Part shown: positions 18,612 through 26,922 of the stretch, one piece after another
Position numbering within the stretch: the first letter of the stretch is position 1
Layout of the letters: each line of letters opens with the position of its first letter
Assembly (NCBI RefSeq): GCF_035989285.1
Contig: NZ_CP108513.1
Span: 5,704,001-5,768,000, forward strand
Length of the DNA: 64,000 nt
Direction: 5' to 3'
Origin: Streptomyces sp. NBC_01235
GTDB lineage: Bacteria > Actinomycetota > Actinomycetes > Streptomycetales > Streptomycetaceae
Made by a program: the position numbers and the translations under genes
Notes under the pieces: generated by a model
What the model was told of the DNA's origin: nothing
What the model saw: the letters and a program-made list of their open reading frames with translations, nothing else
Databases searched by the model: none

Positions 18612-20090
18612 TCAGGTCTGCGCCATGTCCACGAAGCGCGAGTAGTGGCCCTGGAAGGCCACGGTGATCGTGGCCGTCGGGCCGTTACGGTGCTTGCCCA
18701 CGATGATGTCCGCCTCGCCCGCGCGCGGGGACTCCTTCTCGTACGCGTCCTCACGGTGCAGCAGGATCACCATGTCGGCGTCCTGCTCGATGGAGCCGGA
18801 CTCACGAAGGTCGGACACCATCGGCTTCTTGTCCGTGCGCTGCTCGGGACCACGGTTGAGCTGCGAGAGCGCGATCACCGGAACCTCCAGCTCCTTGGCC
18901 AGCAGCTTGAGGTTACGGGACATGTCCGAAACCTCCTGCTGACGGCTCTCGGACCGCTTGGAACCACCTGCCTGCATCAGCTGCAGATAGTCGATGATCA
19001 CTAGCTTGATGTCGTTGCGCTGCTTCAGCCGACGGCACTTCGCACGGATCTCCATCATCGACAGGTTCGGAGAGTCGTCGATGTAGAGCGGCGCGGAGGA
19101 GACCTCGGGCATCCGGCGCGCCAGGCGGGTCCAGTCCTCGTCCGTCATGGTGCCGGACCGCATGTGGTGCAGGGCGACGCGGGCCTCGGCGGACAGCAGA
19201 CGCATCGCGATCTCGTTGCGCCCCATTTCCAGGGAGAAGATGACGCTCGGCAGGTTGTGCTTGATCGACGCCGCGCGCGCGAAGTCCAGCGCAAGTGTGG
19301 ACTTACCCATGGCGGGGCGGGCCGCGATGACGATCATCTGGCCCGGGTGCAGACCGTTGGTGAGCGAGTCGAGGTCCGTGAAGCCGGTGGGCACGCCCGT
19401 CATCTCTCCGCTGCGCGAGCCGATGGCCTCGATCTCGTCGAGGGCGCCCTCCATGATGTCGCCGAGCGGGAGGTAGTCCTCGCTGGTGCGCTGCTCGGTG
19501 ACCGCGTAGATCTCCGCCTGCGCACGGTTGACGATCTCGTCGACGTCGTCGTCGGCCGCGTATCCCATCTGGGTGATACGGGTGCCGGCCTCGACCAGGC
19601 GGCGCAGCACCGCGCGCTCGTGGACGATCTCCGCGTAGTACTCGGCGTTTGCGGCCGTCGGCACCGTCTGGACGAGGGTGTGCAGATAGGACGCACCGCC
19701 GACCTTGTTGATCTCGCCGCGCTTGGTCAGCTCGGCGGCGATCGTGATCGGGTCGGCCGGTTCGCCCTTGGCGTAGACGTCGAGGATCGCCTGGTAGATC
19801 GTCTCGTGCGCGGGCTTGTAGAAGTCGTGGCCCTTGAGAACCTCGACCACGTCGGCGATGGCGTCCTTCGAAAGGAGCATGCCGCCGAGGACGGACTGCT
19901 CGGCGTCGAGGTCCTGCGGCGGTACCCGCTCGAAGGCGGTGCCTCCACCCTCCCACTCACCGCTGTCCCGGCCGCGATCGTGTTGTTCGTCGCGGCCGCG
20001 CCCCCCGTCACCGCGCCGACGGGAAGAGGGCAGACGATCACTGGGGCCGCTGTCGGCCCACGGGTCGTCCAAGGGCTCGGAAATGCTCAA
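18612..20090 (-). CDS. dnaB: Replicative DNA helicase DnaB
   Basis: The hexameric 5'-3' helicase at the fork. 492 residues from the TTG start (SISEPLDDPW), preceded by GGAGGAGG; an in-frame GTG three codons upstream touches that ribosome site and is less likely. A disordered Arg/Asp-rich N-terminus (about 55 residues) precedes the primase-interacting domain (PPQDLDAEQSVLGGMLLS). The RecA-like motor follows with Walker A RPAMGKSTLAL (near 258-268), Walker B KLVIIDYLQLM and GKHRNGPT. No intein interrupts it, unlike many mycobacterial DnaB genes. The upstream region contains several DnaA-box-like sequences. Confidence 0.96.
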   Translation of the reverse strand: MSISEPLDDPWADSGPSDRLPSSRRRGDGGRGRDEQHDRGRDSGEWEGGGTAFERVPPQDLDAEQSVLGGMLLSKDAIADVVEVLKGHDFYKPAHETIYQAILDVYAKGEPADPITIAAELTKRGEINKVGGASYLHTLVQTVPTAANAEYYAEIVHERAVLRRLVEAGTRITQMGYAADDDVDEIVNRAQAEIYAVTEQRTSEDYLPLGDIMEGALDEIEAIGSRSGEMTGVPTGFTDLDSLTNGLHPGQMIVIAARPAMGKSTLALDFARAASIKHNLPSVIFSLEMGRNEIAMRLLSAEARVALHHMRSGTMTDEDWTRLARRMPEVSSAPLYIDDSPNLSMMEIRAKCRRLKQRNDIKLVIIDYLQLMQAGGSKRSESRQQEVSDMSRNLKLLAKELEVPVIALSQLNRGPEQRTDKKPMVSDLRESGSIEQDADMVILLHREDAYEKESPRAGEADIIVGKHRNGPTATITVAFQGHYSRFVDMAQT

Positions 20091-20272
20091 CCGAGCCACC
20101 TCCTCCCGTCCGCCGAGCGGACCTCGCCGTGCGTCTTTTCTACGGCACGGCACTGACAATTGAGAGGCCCAACTCCGGTTGTGGCGCGTCGGTTTTGTAA
20201 GGGTTTCCTCGACCGACGGACGGAGCGGGCGCCGGACCACGGTAGGCCCGCGGGCACCGTCAGCCAATCTGG

Positions 20273-20535
20273 TTATCCACAGGCCATGTGGACGACGGCT
20301 CCGATGCTGTGGAGAACTCCGCAAAACCTGTGCACGACCCGGTGGACAGTGCTGTGAACAAGCCCTCGACTTTTCCCACCAAGCGCCTCTGACCTGCATG
20401 TTCGCCATCCACTGGCTGTGCAGAAGAAAAAGTTGCCCAGTCGGGCCAAGATCCCTTCGAACGGCGCGCGAGAGGACACGCAGCGCGAGGACAGGTAAGG
20501 GTCATAACGCAATTGCATCTCTTACCTGTGGACGA
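20273..20535. promoter_or_regulatory. DnaA-box-like cluster in the dnaB-MATE intergenic region
   Basis: Within the 459-bp gap are TTATCCACA (20273-20281, perfect) and, on the other strand, TCGTCCACA (20287-20295), TTCTCCACA (20308-20316), TTGTTCACA (20353-20361) and TCGTCCACA (20527-20535). The Streptomyces DnaA consensus is TTGTCCACA. They lie in the dnaB leader and the promoter region of the divergent exporter. Binding is not shown. Confidence 0.55.
20491..20529. promoter_or_regulatory. Inverted repeat upstream of the MATE exporter, candidate operator
   Basis: Exact 9-bp arms ACAGGTAAG and CTTACCTGT separated by 21 bp, so arm centres are 30 bp or about three helical turns apart. It ends about 20 bp before the exporter start. 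The surrounding sequence is relatively AT-rich. Confidence 0.45.
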
Positions 20536-20549
20536 TTAGATTGGTGGTC

Positions 20550-21887
20550 ATGACACAGGCTCCCGCGCCCCCAAGGGCCACCCGGCGACAGCACGATCGA
20601 GAGATCGTCGCACTGGCCGTTCCGGCCTTCGGCGCGCTCGTCGCCGAGCCGCTCTTCGTCATGGCGGACAGCGCGATCGTGGGCCATCTGGGCACCGCCC
20701 AACTGGCCGGACTCGGAGTCGCCTCCGCCCTCCTCATGACAGCCGTCAGTGTCTTCGTCTTCCTCGCCTACGCCACCACCGCCGCCGTCGCGCGCCGCGT
20801 GGGCGCCGGTGACATCCCGGCCGCCATCCGTCAGGGCATGGACGGCATTTGGCTGGCACTGCTGCTCGGCGCCGCAGTGATCGCGGCCGCCCTGCCCACC
20901 GCTCCAGCGCTCGTGGAACTCTTCGGTGCCTCGGACACGGCCGCCCCGTACGCGACCACCTATCTGCGCATCTCGGCACTCGGCATACCGGCCATGCTCG
21001 TCGTTCTGGCCGCGACCGGCGTCCTGCGCGGCCTCCAGGACACGAGGACACCGCTCTACGTCGCCGTCGCCGGCTTCGTCACCAACGCCGCCCTGAACGT
21101 CGGTCTGGTCTACGGCGCGGACCTCGGCATCGCCGGCTCCGCCTGGGGAACCGTCATCGCGCAGTGCGGCATGGCCATGGTCTACCTCACGGTGGTGGTC
21201 CGGGGAGCCCGCCGCCACGGCGCGTCTCTGCGACCCGACGCCGCCGGCATCAGGGCCTCCGCCCAGGCGGGGGTTCCTCTGCTGGTCCGCACGCTCTCTC
21301 TACGGGCGATCCTGATGATCGCCACCGCCGTGGCCGCCCGCCTCGGGGACGACGACATCGCGGCACACCAGATCGCCCTGGGCTTGTGGAGCCTGCTCGC
21401 CTTCACACTCGACGCCATCGCCATCGCCGGGCAGGCCATCATCGGACGCTATCTCGGCGCCGACGACGCCCAGGGTGCCCGTGACGTCTGCCGCAGGATG
21501 GTCGAGTGGGGCATCGCCGTGGGTGTCGTGCTCGGCCTGCTGGTCGTGAGCAGCCGACCGCTCCTCCTTCCGCTTTTCACCAGCGACCCGGCGGTGAAGG
21601 ACGCCGCGCTGCCGGCCCTTCTCGTGGTGGCACTCTCCCAGCCCGTCTGCGGCATCGTCTTCGTGTTGGACGGTGTGCTGATGGGTGCGGGAGACGGCCC
21701 GTATCTCGCCTGGGCGATGGTGCTCACCCTGGCCGTCTTCACTCCAGTGGCCCTGCTGGTGCCGGTCCTCGGTGGCGGTCTCACCGCAGTGTGGGGAGCG
21801 ATGACAATGATGACGGTCGTCCGGATGCTGACCCTCTGGCTGCGCGCCCGCTCCGGCCGCTGGGTCATCACCGGCGCGACCCGCTGA
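20550..21887 (+). CDS. MATE-family efflux transporter (DinF type)
   Basis: 445 residues with 12 predicted helices. Family features are REIVALAVPAFGALVAEPLF, VMADSAIVGHLGTAQLAGLG and the second-half counterpart QIALGLWSLLAFTLDAIAIAG. MATE proteins export cationic compounds using Na+ or H+. The ATG of MTQAPAPP is used; TTG and GTG codons three and two codons upstream are alternatives. It is divergent from dnaB, with an inverted repeat and DnaA-box-like sequences between. A perfect parS follows the stop by 2 bp. Confidence 0.9.
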   Translation: MTQAPAPPRATRRQHDREIVALAVPAFGALVAEPLFVMADSAIVGHLGTAQLAGLGVASALLMTAVSVFVFLAYATTAAVARRVGAGDIPAAIRQGMDGIWLALLLGAAVIAAALPTAPALVELFGASDTAAPYATTYLRISALGIPAMLVVLAATGVLRGLQDTRTPLYVAVAGFVTNAALNVGLVYGADLGIAGSAWGTVIAQCGMAMVYLTVVVRGARRHGASLRPDAAGIRASAQAGVPLLVRTLSLRAILMIATAVAARLGDDDIAAHQIALGLWSLLAFTLDAIAIAGQAIIGRYLGADDAQGARDVCRRMVEWGIAVGVVLGLLVVSSRPLLLPLFTSDPAVKDAALPALLVVALSQPVCGIVFVLDGVLMGAGDGPYLAWAMVLTLAVFTPVALLVPVLGGGLTAVWGAMTMMTVVRMLTLWLRARSGRWVITGATR

Positions 21888-21889
21888 CC

Positions 21890-21903
21890 GTTTCACGTGA
21901 AAC
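21890..21903. other. parS: parS site (perfect)
   Basis: GTTTCACGTGAAAC 2 bp after the MATE stop codon. It pairs with a second site 52 bp away; a half-site (CACGTGAAAC at 21929-21938) lies between. Confidence 0.92.
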
Positions 21904-21941
21904 GGCGGTCGCGAGAAACCGAGGGCCCACGTGAAACCGAC

Positions 21942-21955
21942 GTTTCACGTGAAAC
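21942..21955. other. parS: parS site (perfect)
   Basis: Second perfect parS between the MATE gene and the convergent ribosomal operon, 10 bp from the operon's terminator stem. Confidence 0.92.
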
Positions 21956-21965
21956 AAGCAAACGC

Positions 21966-21996
21966 AAGGGGCCGCACCCAGCGGGTGCGGCCCCTT
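21966..21996 (-). terminator. Terminator of the rpsF-ssb-rpsR-rplI operon
   Basis: Perfect 14-bp arms AAGGGGCCGCACCC and GGGTGCGGCCCCTT with a 3-nt loop, just past the rplI stop. It may also stop transcripts from the MATE gene. Confidence 0.9.
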
Positions 21997-22023
21997 CTCA
22001 GCTCTTCAAGCCGAGCGCAGCGA

Positions 22024-22470
22024 TCAGGCCGCGATGACCTCGATGTTGACCTTGGCGGCAACCTCGGGGTGCAGACGCACGGACGTCTCGTGGGCGCCCA
22101 GGGTCTTGATCGGCGAGCCGAGCTCGATGCGGCGCTTGTCGACCTCGGGGCCACCGGAAGCCTTGATCGCCGAGGCGATGTCGGCCGGGGTGACGGAACC
22201 GAAGAGACGACCGGCGTCGCCGGAGCGGACGGCCAGGCGGACCTTGACGCCCTCGAGCTGGGCCTTCACAGCGTTGGCCTGCTCGATGGTCTGGATCTCG
22301 TGGATCTTGCGAGCGCGACGGATCTGCTCGACGTCCTTCTCGCCACCCTTGGTCCAACGGATCGCGAAGTTCCGCGGGATCAGGTAGTTGCGAGCGTAGC
22401 CGTCCTTGACGTCGACGACGTCGCCCGCGGCGCCGAGGCCGGAGACCTCGTGAGTGAGGATGATCTTCAT
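22024..22470 (-). CDS. rplI: 50S ribosomal protein L9
   Basis: 148 residues, the full family length. The N-terminal domain [19 protein letters not shown] and [17 protein letters not shown] is diagnostic. A long connecting helix and the C-terminal rRNA-binding domain ([15 protein letters not shown]) follow. L9 binds 23S rRNA near the L1 stalk and helps maintain reading frame. It is the last gene of the rpsF-ssb-rpsR-rplI operon, 18 bp after rpsR. Confidence 0.97.
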   Translation of the reverse strand: MKIILTHEVSGLGAAGDVVDVKDGYARNYLIPRNFAIRWTKGGEKDVEQIRRARKIHEIQTIEQANAVKAQLEGVKVRLAVRSGDAGRLFGSVTPADIASAIKASGGPEVDKRRIELGSPIKTLGAHETSVRLHPEVAAKVNIEVIAA

Positions 22471-22488
22471 GTGTCGGTCACCCTTCCC

Positions 22489-22725
22489 TTATCGCGCCTG
22501 GGCGGTGTACGGCAGCAGCGCCATCTCACGGCTGTTCTTGACGGCCGTGGCGACGTCACGCTGGTGCTGCGTGCAGTTGCCGGTCACGCGGCGGGCACGG
22601 ATCTTGCCGCGGTCGGAAATGAACTTCCGCAGCATGTTCGTGTCCTTGTAGTCCACGTACGTGACCTTGTCCTTGCAGAAAGCGCAGACCTTCTTCTTAG
22701 GCTTGCGCACAGGCGGCTTCGCCAT
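22489..22725 (-). CDS. rpsR: 30S ribosomal protein S18, cysteine-bearing form
   Basis: 78 residues. The core [15 protein letters not shown] and [14 protein letters not shown] is diagnostic of S18, which pairs with S6 on the 30S platform. Cys14 and Cys17 (VCAFCKDK) with the later C-x2-H (GNCTQHQR) form a possible zinc site, so this is the C+ type. Streptomyces genomes usually carry a second, zinc-free S18 paralogue used in zinc shortage; it is not in this window. Confidence 0.97.
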   Translation of the reverse strand: MAKPPVRKPKKKVCAFCKDKVTYVDYKDTNMLRKFISDRGKIRARRVTGNCTQHQRDVATAVKNSREMALLPYTAQAR

Positions 22726-22806
22726 GGTGTTTCTCCTGTGTGATCAAGAAGTTGGGATACAACCCGCCTTCGGCCCGATCGGGCCCGGACATCCGGGCCC
22801 GAAGGC

Positions 22807-23415
22807 CTAGAAGGGGGGTTCGTCCGAGTAGCCGCCGCCGGAGCCGCCGCCGGAGTTTCCACCCCAGCCACCGCCGGCCTGGCCGCCACCGCCGCCCTGC
22901 TGGCCACCGGCGGGAGCGCCGGTCGCCCACGGGTCGTCGGCAGGAGCGCCACCGCCGGGCTGGCCGCCGCCGGAGTTTCCACCCCAGCCACCGCCGGCCT
23001 GGCCGCCACCGCCGCCGCCGTAACCACCCTGGCCGCCCTGGCCACCGCGGCCGGAGGCCTTGGTGACCTTGGCCGTGGCGCTGCGCAGGCTGGCGCCGAC
23101 TTCCTCGACGTCCAGCTCGTAGACCGTGCGCTTGACGCCCTCACGGTCCTCGTAGGACCGCTGCTTCAGCCGGCCCTGCACGATGACGCGCATGCCTCGC
23201 TGGAGCGACTCCGCGACGTTCTCCGCCGCCTGACGCCAGACCGAGCAGGTCAGGAACAGGCTCTCGCCGTCCTTCCACTCGTTCGTCTGACGGTCGAAGG
23301 TGCGGGGAGTGGACGCGACACGGAACTTCGCGACCGCCGCACCGGAGGGGGTGAAGCGCAGCTCGGGGTCGTCGACAAGATTGCCGACGACCGTGATGAC
23401 GGTCTCGCCTGCCAT
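22807..23415 (-). CDS. ssb: Single-stranded DNA-binding protein
   Basis: 202 residues. The OB-fold ([21 protein letters not shown], then [18 protein letters not shown]) occupies about 1-110. A Gly-rich flexible tail carries two copies of a [16 protein letters not shown] block encoded by a 54-bp exact direct repeat. The tip DEPPF is a variant of the usual acidic DDDIPF tail that contacts replication and repair partners. It protects ssDNA at forks. It sits between rpsF and rpsR, as in most bacteria, and is cotranscribed with them. Confidence 0.96.
   Translation of the reverse strand: MAGETVITVVGNLVDDPELRFTPSGAAVAKFRVASTPRTFDRQTNEWKDGESLFLTCSVWRQAAENVAESLQRGMRVIVQGRLKQRSYEDREGVKRTVYELDVEEVGASLRSATAKVTKASGRGGQGGQGGYGGGGGGQAGGGWGGNSGGGQPGGGAPADDPWATGAPAGGQQGGGGGQAGGGWGGNSGGGSGGGYSDEPPF
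22843..22896 (-). repeat. Direct repeat in the ssb tail, copy 1
   Basis: 54 bp identical to the copy at 22963-23016, offset by exactly 120 bp (40 codons), so the protein frame is preserved. It encodes part of the Gly/Trp-rich tail. Confidence 0.9.
22963..23016 (-). repeat. Direct repeat in the ssb tail, copy 2
   Basis: Exact 54-bp partner of the repeat at 22843-22896, in phase. It shows recent internal duplication or slippage within the tail. Confidence 0.9.
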
Positions 23416-23493
23416 GGGGGAACCTCTCGGCGGGTTTGCTGCTGGCTGCTTGTGCTGCTACTCAGAATCCCGAGATCAGCTGAGCGTGCGAGC

Positions 23494-23784
23494 TCAGTGG
23501 GTCTCGGGACGGAGGACCTTGGTCCGGAGGACCGACTCGTTCAGGTTCATCTGGCGGTCGAGCTCCTTGACGACCGCAGGCTCGGCCTGCAGGTCGATGA
23601 CCGAGTAGATGCCCTCGGGCTTCTTCTTGATCTCGTACGAGAGACGACGACGGCCCCAGGTGTCGACCTTCTCCACCTTTCCGTTGCCCTCACGGACGAC
23701 GGAGAGGAAGTTCTCGATCAGCGGGGAGACAGCGCGCTCCTCGAGATCGGGGTCGAGGATGACCATCACCTCGTAGTGACGCAT
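23494..23784 (-). CDS. rpsF: 30S ribosomal protein S6
   Basis: 96 residues, first gene of the operon with ssb, rpsR and rplI. Diagnostic stretches are [34 protein letters not shown] and [14 protein letters not shown]. It binds with S18 on the 30S platform. AAAGGAGGTG lies before the ATG. The 287 bp upstream form a divergent promoter region shared with the small membrane gene. Confidence 0.97.
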
Positions 23785-24071
23785 GTGGAACCCACCTCCT
23801 TTGGACTCAGCGGCCACGGTCGATCCGTGGCAGGAGGGTTGTGATGCGTACGCAACGGTATCGGCCGCCACTGACAATCGGGGATCGGCAAGCGACATCC
23901 CCGCTCTGATCTGGGCGGACTCCCTGGCTCTGCCGGGGCAGACACCGGTGCAGACGGTACAGACTACCTGCACACACGCTTCCGGTTGAAATCCGGCGTG
24001 GGTGACCGTCAATCTGTACACGTCGGGTGTGTATGGCGCTACGATGCGCCGCCTTCCGCAGGAGGTGCCAC

Positions 24072-24383
24072 ATGGCACAGGCATTGCGACCCAATACCGC
24101 CGGATCTCTCTTCGCCACCGACGGCAAACCCCATCCGCTCCAGGACACCCTGCTCGCGGTGACGCTGGTGCTCGGTGTGACGGCCTTCATCACGTCGTTC
24201 TTCCACAGCCTGCATCTGCTCAGCTCCTGGACTGGCCTGGTGGGAATCCTGACCGGCGCGTACGGACAGTGGGTCTCCGAGACCACCCGTGAGCGCTTCG
24301 GCCTGATCCTGGGTCTCGGTGCCGCGGCCGTCGGCTTCTTCATCGGCATGGCGCACGGCGGTCTCTTCGGCGGAGTCTGGTGA
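24072..24383 (+). CDS. Small membrane protein, conserved hypothetical
   Basis: 103 residues from the ATG preceded by GCAGGAGGTG. A short polar N-terminus is followed by three predicted helices ([58 protein letters not shown]). A TACGAT box (24040-24045) is a possible -10 element. I do not recognise a functional family. It is divergent from rpsF. Confidence 0.75.
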
Positions 24384-24596
24384 CCCGGTCGACGCCGGTG
24401 CCGGCGTCACGGACACCGTCCGCACCAAAAGACACGTAGAACACCTACGAACCCTGACGGAACGCCCCGGCCGCGCACGGGCCGGGGCGAAGGTCCCGTA
24501 CGCCCAGTCGGGCCGCTCGCGAGGCGCAGTAGGCTTCGGCGCGAGAGCCGGAGCCCCTGTACCCATGGGGACACACCAGCCCGAGGAGCGCCCCGA

Positions 24597-25718
24597 ATGA
24601 GCCTGACCCTGAGGACGATCAGCCGCGAGCAGCATCTGGCGTACATCCAGAGCCTGCCCTCGGCTAGCCACATGCAGGTTCCGGCCTGGGCAGATGTCAA
24701 GGCCGAGTGGCGTTCGGAGAGCCTCGGCTGGTTCGACGAGCGAACCGGTGAACTGGTCGGCGTCGGTCTCGTCCTCTACCGCCAGCTGCCCAAGATCAAG
24801 CGCTACCTCGCCTATTTGCCCGAGGGCCCGGTCATCAACTGGTATGCGCCGAATCTGACCGAGTGGCTGGAACCGATGCTCGCGCACCTCAAGCAGCAGG
24901 GCGCCTTCTCGGTGAAGATGGGCCCGCCGGTGATCATCCGCCGCTGGGAGGCCACCTCCATCAAGGCGGGCATCCAGAACCCGGACGTGAAGCGGCTGCG
25001 TGACATCGAGGCCGACTTCATCGAACCGCGCGCCTTCGAGGTGGCCGACAAGCTGCGCCGCATGGGCTGGCAGCAGGGCGAGGACGGCGGCGCCGGCTTC
25101 GGCGACGTCCAGCCGCGCTACGTCTACCAGGTGCCGCTGGCGAACCGCTCCCTCGAAGAGGTCCACAAGAACTTCAACCAGCTGTGGCGCCGCAACATCA
25201 AGAAGGCCGAGAAGGCGGGTGTGGAGGTCGTCCAGGGCGGTTACCACGACCTCGAGGAGTGGCAGCGGCTGTACGAGATCACGGCCGTTCGCGACCACTT
25301 CCGGCCGCGTCCGCTGTCGTACTTCCAGCGCATGTGGTCGGCCCTCAACACCGAGGACCCCAACCGCATGCGGCTGTACTTCGCCCGCCACAACGGCGTG
25401 AACCTTTCGGCGGCGACGATGCTGATCGTCGGCGGGCACGTCTGGTACTCCTACGGTGCCTCCGACAACATCGGCCGTGAGTTCCGTCCGTCGAACGCCA
25501 TGCAGTGGCGGATGCTGCGTGACGCCTACGCGCTCGGCGCCACCGTCTACGACCTGCGCGGCATCTCCGACTCGCTGGACGAGACCGACCACCTCTTCGG
25601 TCTGATCCAGTTCAAGGTCGGCACAGGCGGACAGGCCGCGGAGTACCTCGGCGAGTGGGACTTCCCGCTGAACAAGCTGCTCCACAAGGCGCTCGACATC
25701 TACATGTCGCGCCGCTGA
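24597..25718 (+). CDS. femX: FemX-type peptidoglycan interpeptide-bridge aminoacyltransferase
   Basis: 373 residues of the FemABX fold (two GNAT-like subdomains). Signatures are MQVPAWADVKAEW, LYRQLPKIKRYLAYLPEGP, LWRRNIKKAEKAGVEV, WYSYGASDNIGREFRPSNAMQ and DLRGISDSLDETDHLFG. In Streptomyces FemX adds the first glycine from Gly-tRNA to the LL-diaminopimelate of the peptidoglycan precursor, and it is reported essential in S. coelicolor. The gene next to it resembles alanine racemase and may be cotranscribed (65 bp gap). Confidence 0.92.
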   Translation: MSLTLRTISREQHLAYIQSLPSASHMQVPAWADVKAEWRSESLGWFDERTGELVGVGLVLYRQLPKIKRYLAYLPEGPVINWYAPNLTEWLEPMLAHLKQQGAFSVKMGPPVIIRRWEATSIKAGIQNPDVKRLRDIEADFIEPRAFEVADKLRRMGWQQGEDGGAGFGDVQPRYVYQVPLANRSLEEVHKNFNQLWRRNIKKAEKAGVEVVQGGYHDLEEWQRLYEITAVRDHFRPRPLSYFQRMWSALNTEDPNRMRLYFARHNGVNLSAATMLIVGGHVWYSYGASDNIGREFRPSNAMQWRMLRDAYALGATVYDLRGISDSLDETDHLFGLIQFKVGTGGQAAEYLGEWDFPLNKLLHKALDIYMSRR

Positions 25719-25783
25719 CGTCACGTTCAGTGATTCCATACCTCTGACAAACCGCAGCCACGAGAAAGGTCCCAGGTCCGGCC

Positions 25784-26815
25784 ATGGCGCTCACGCTCTA
25801 CGTCGACACCGCGCGCTGGCGGGCGCACCACAAGCAGGTGCAGGAGCAGTTCCCGGCACTCGTCCCGGTCTGCAAGGGCAACGGCTACGGCTTCGGGCAC
25901 GAGCGGCTGGCGGAGGAGGCCACCCGGCTGGGCTCGGACATCCTCGCCGTCGGCACGACGTACGAGGCCGCGCGCATCAAGGACTTCTTCGGCGGTGACC
26001 TGCTGGTGCTGACGCCCTACCGGCGCGGCGAAGAGCCCGTCCCGCTGCCCGACCGGGTCGTGCGCTCGGTGTCGTCGGTGGACGGCGTGTACGGCCTCGT
26101 GGGCGCCCGCGTGGTCATCGAGGTGATGTCGTCCATGAAGCGGCACGGCATCAGCGAGCAGGATCTGCCGCAGCTGCACGCCGCGATCGAGAACGTCCGG
26201 CTGGAGGGTTTCGCCATCCACCTGCCGCTGGACCGCACCGACGGCTCCGACGCCGTCGAGGAGGTCATCGGTTGGATGGACCGGCTGCGGGCAGCCCGGC
26301 TGCCGCTGCACACCATGTTCGTCAGCCACCTCAAGGCGGACGAACTCGCCCGGTTGCAGCAGCAGTTCCCGCAGACCCGCTTCCGCGCCCGCATCGGCAC
26401 CCGGCTGTGGCTGGGGGACCACGACGCCACCGAGTACCGCGGGGCCGTCCTGGACGTCACGCAGGTCGCCAAGGGCGACCGCTTCGGCTACCGGCAGCAG
26501 AAGGCGGCCTCGGACGGCTTCCTGGTGGTCGTGGCGGGCGGTACGTCGCACGGGGTGGGTCTGGAGGCCCCCAAGGCCCTGCACGGCGTCATGCCGCGCG
26601 CCAAGGGCGTCGCCCGCGCCGGCCTCGCCACGGTGAACCGGAACCTCTCGCCGTTCGTCTGGGGCGGCAAGCAGCGCTGGTTCGCCGAACCGCCGCACAT
26701 GCAGGTGTCCATCCTGTTCGTGCCCTCGGACGCGCCGGAGCCGCATGTCGGCGACGAGTTGGTGGCCCATCTGCGGCACACCACCACGCAGTTCGATCGG
26801 CTCGTGGACCGCTGA
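25784..26815 (+). CDS. Alanine-racemase-like PLP protein
   Basis: 343 residues with the N-terminal TIM-barrel of alanine racemases: the PLP lysine is Lys31 in VPVCKGNGYGFG, and later segments FAIHLPLDR, MFVSHLKADEL and IGTRLWLGD fit the barrel. The C-terminal beta domain is shortened and lacks an obvious catalytic Tyr region like that of Alr. It may be a racemase of another amino acid or a family relative that lost activity. Placement downstream of femX suggests a cell-wall role. It ends before a perfect 18-bp stem. Confidence 0.8.
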   Translation: MALTLYVDTARWRAHHKQVQEQFPALVPVCKGNGYGFGHERLAEEATRLGSDILAVGTTYEAARIKDFFGGDLLVLTPYRRGEEPVPLPDRVVRSVSSVDGVYGLVGARVVIEVMSSMKRHGISEQDLPQLHAAIENVRLEGFAIHLPLDRTDGSDAVEEVIGWMDRLRAARLPLHTMFVSHLKADELARLQQQFPQTRFRARIGTRLWLGDHDATEYRGAVLDVTQVAKGDRFGYRQQKAASDGFLVVVAGGTSHGVGLEAPKALHGVMPRAKGVARAGLATVNRNLSPFVWGGKQRWFAEPPHMQVSILFVPSDAPEPHVGDELVAHLRHTTTQFDRLVDR

Positions 26816-26846
26816 GCCTCGTGGACAGCTGAACGAACGCGGCAAC

Positions 26847-26887
26847 GGGAAGGGCCGTACACGGAGTCACCGTGTACGGCCCTTCCC
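26847..26887. terminator. Strong bidirectional terminator
   Basis: Perfect 18-bp arms GGGAAGGGCCGTACACGG and its complement, 5-nt loop, between the alanine-racemase-like gene and the convergent GT87 gene. Confidence 0.9.
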
Positions 26888-26922
26888 TTGTGGCCCTATG
26901 GCCCTTACGGCCCACTGTTCGC

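Noticed and set aside
18612..20090. Intein in dnaB
   Set aside because: The Walker A region and the rest of the motor domain are continuous and of normal length.
22807..23016. CRISPR-like or satellite repeat
   Set aside because: The repeats lie inside the ssb coding sequence and keep its frame; there are only two copies with no spacer pattern.
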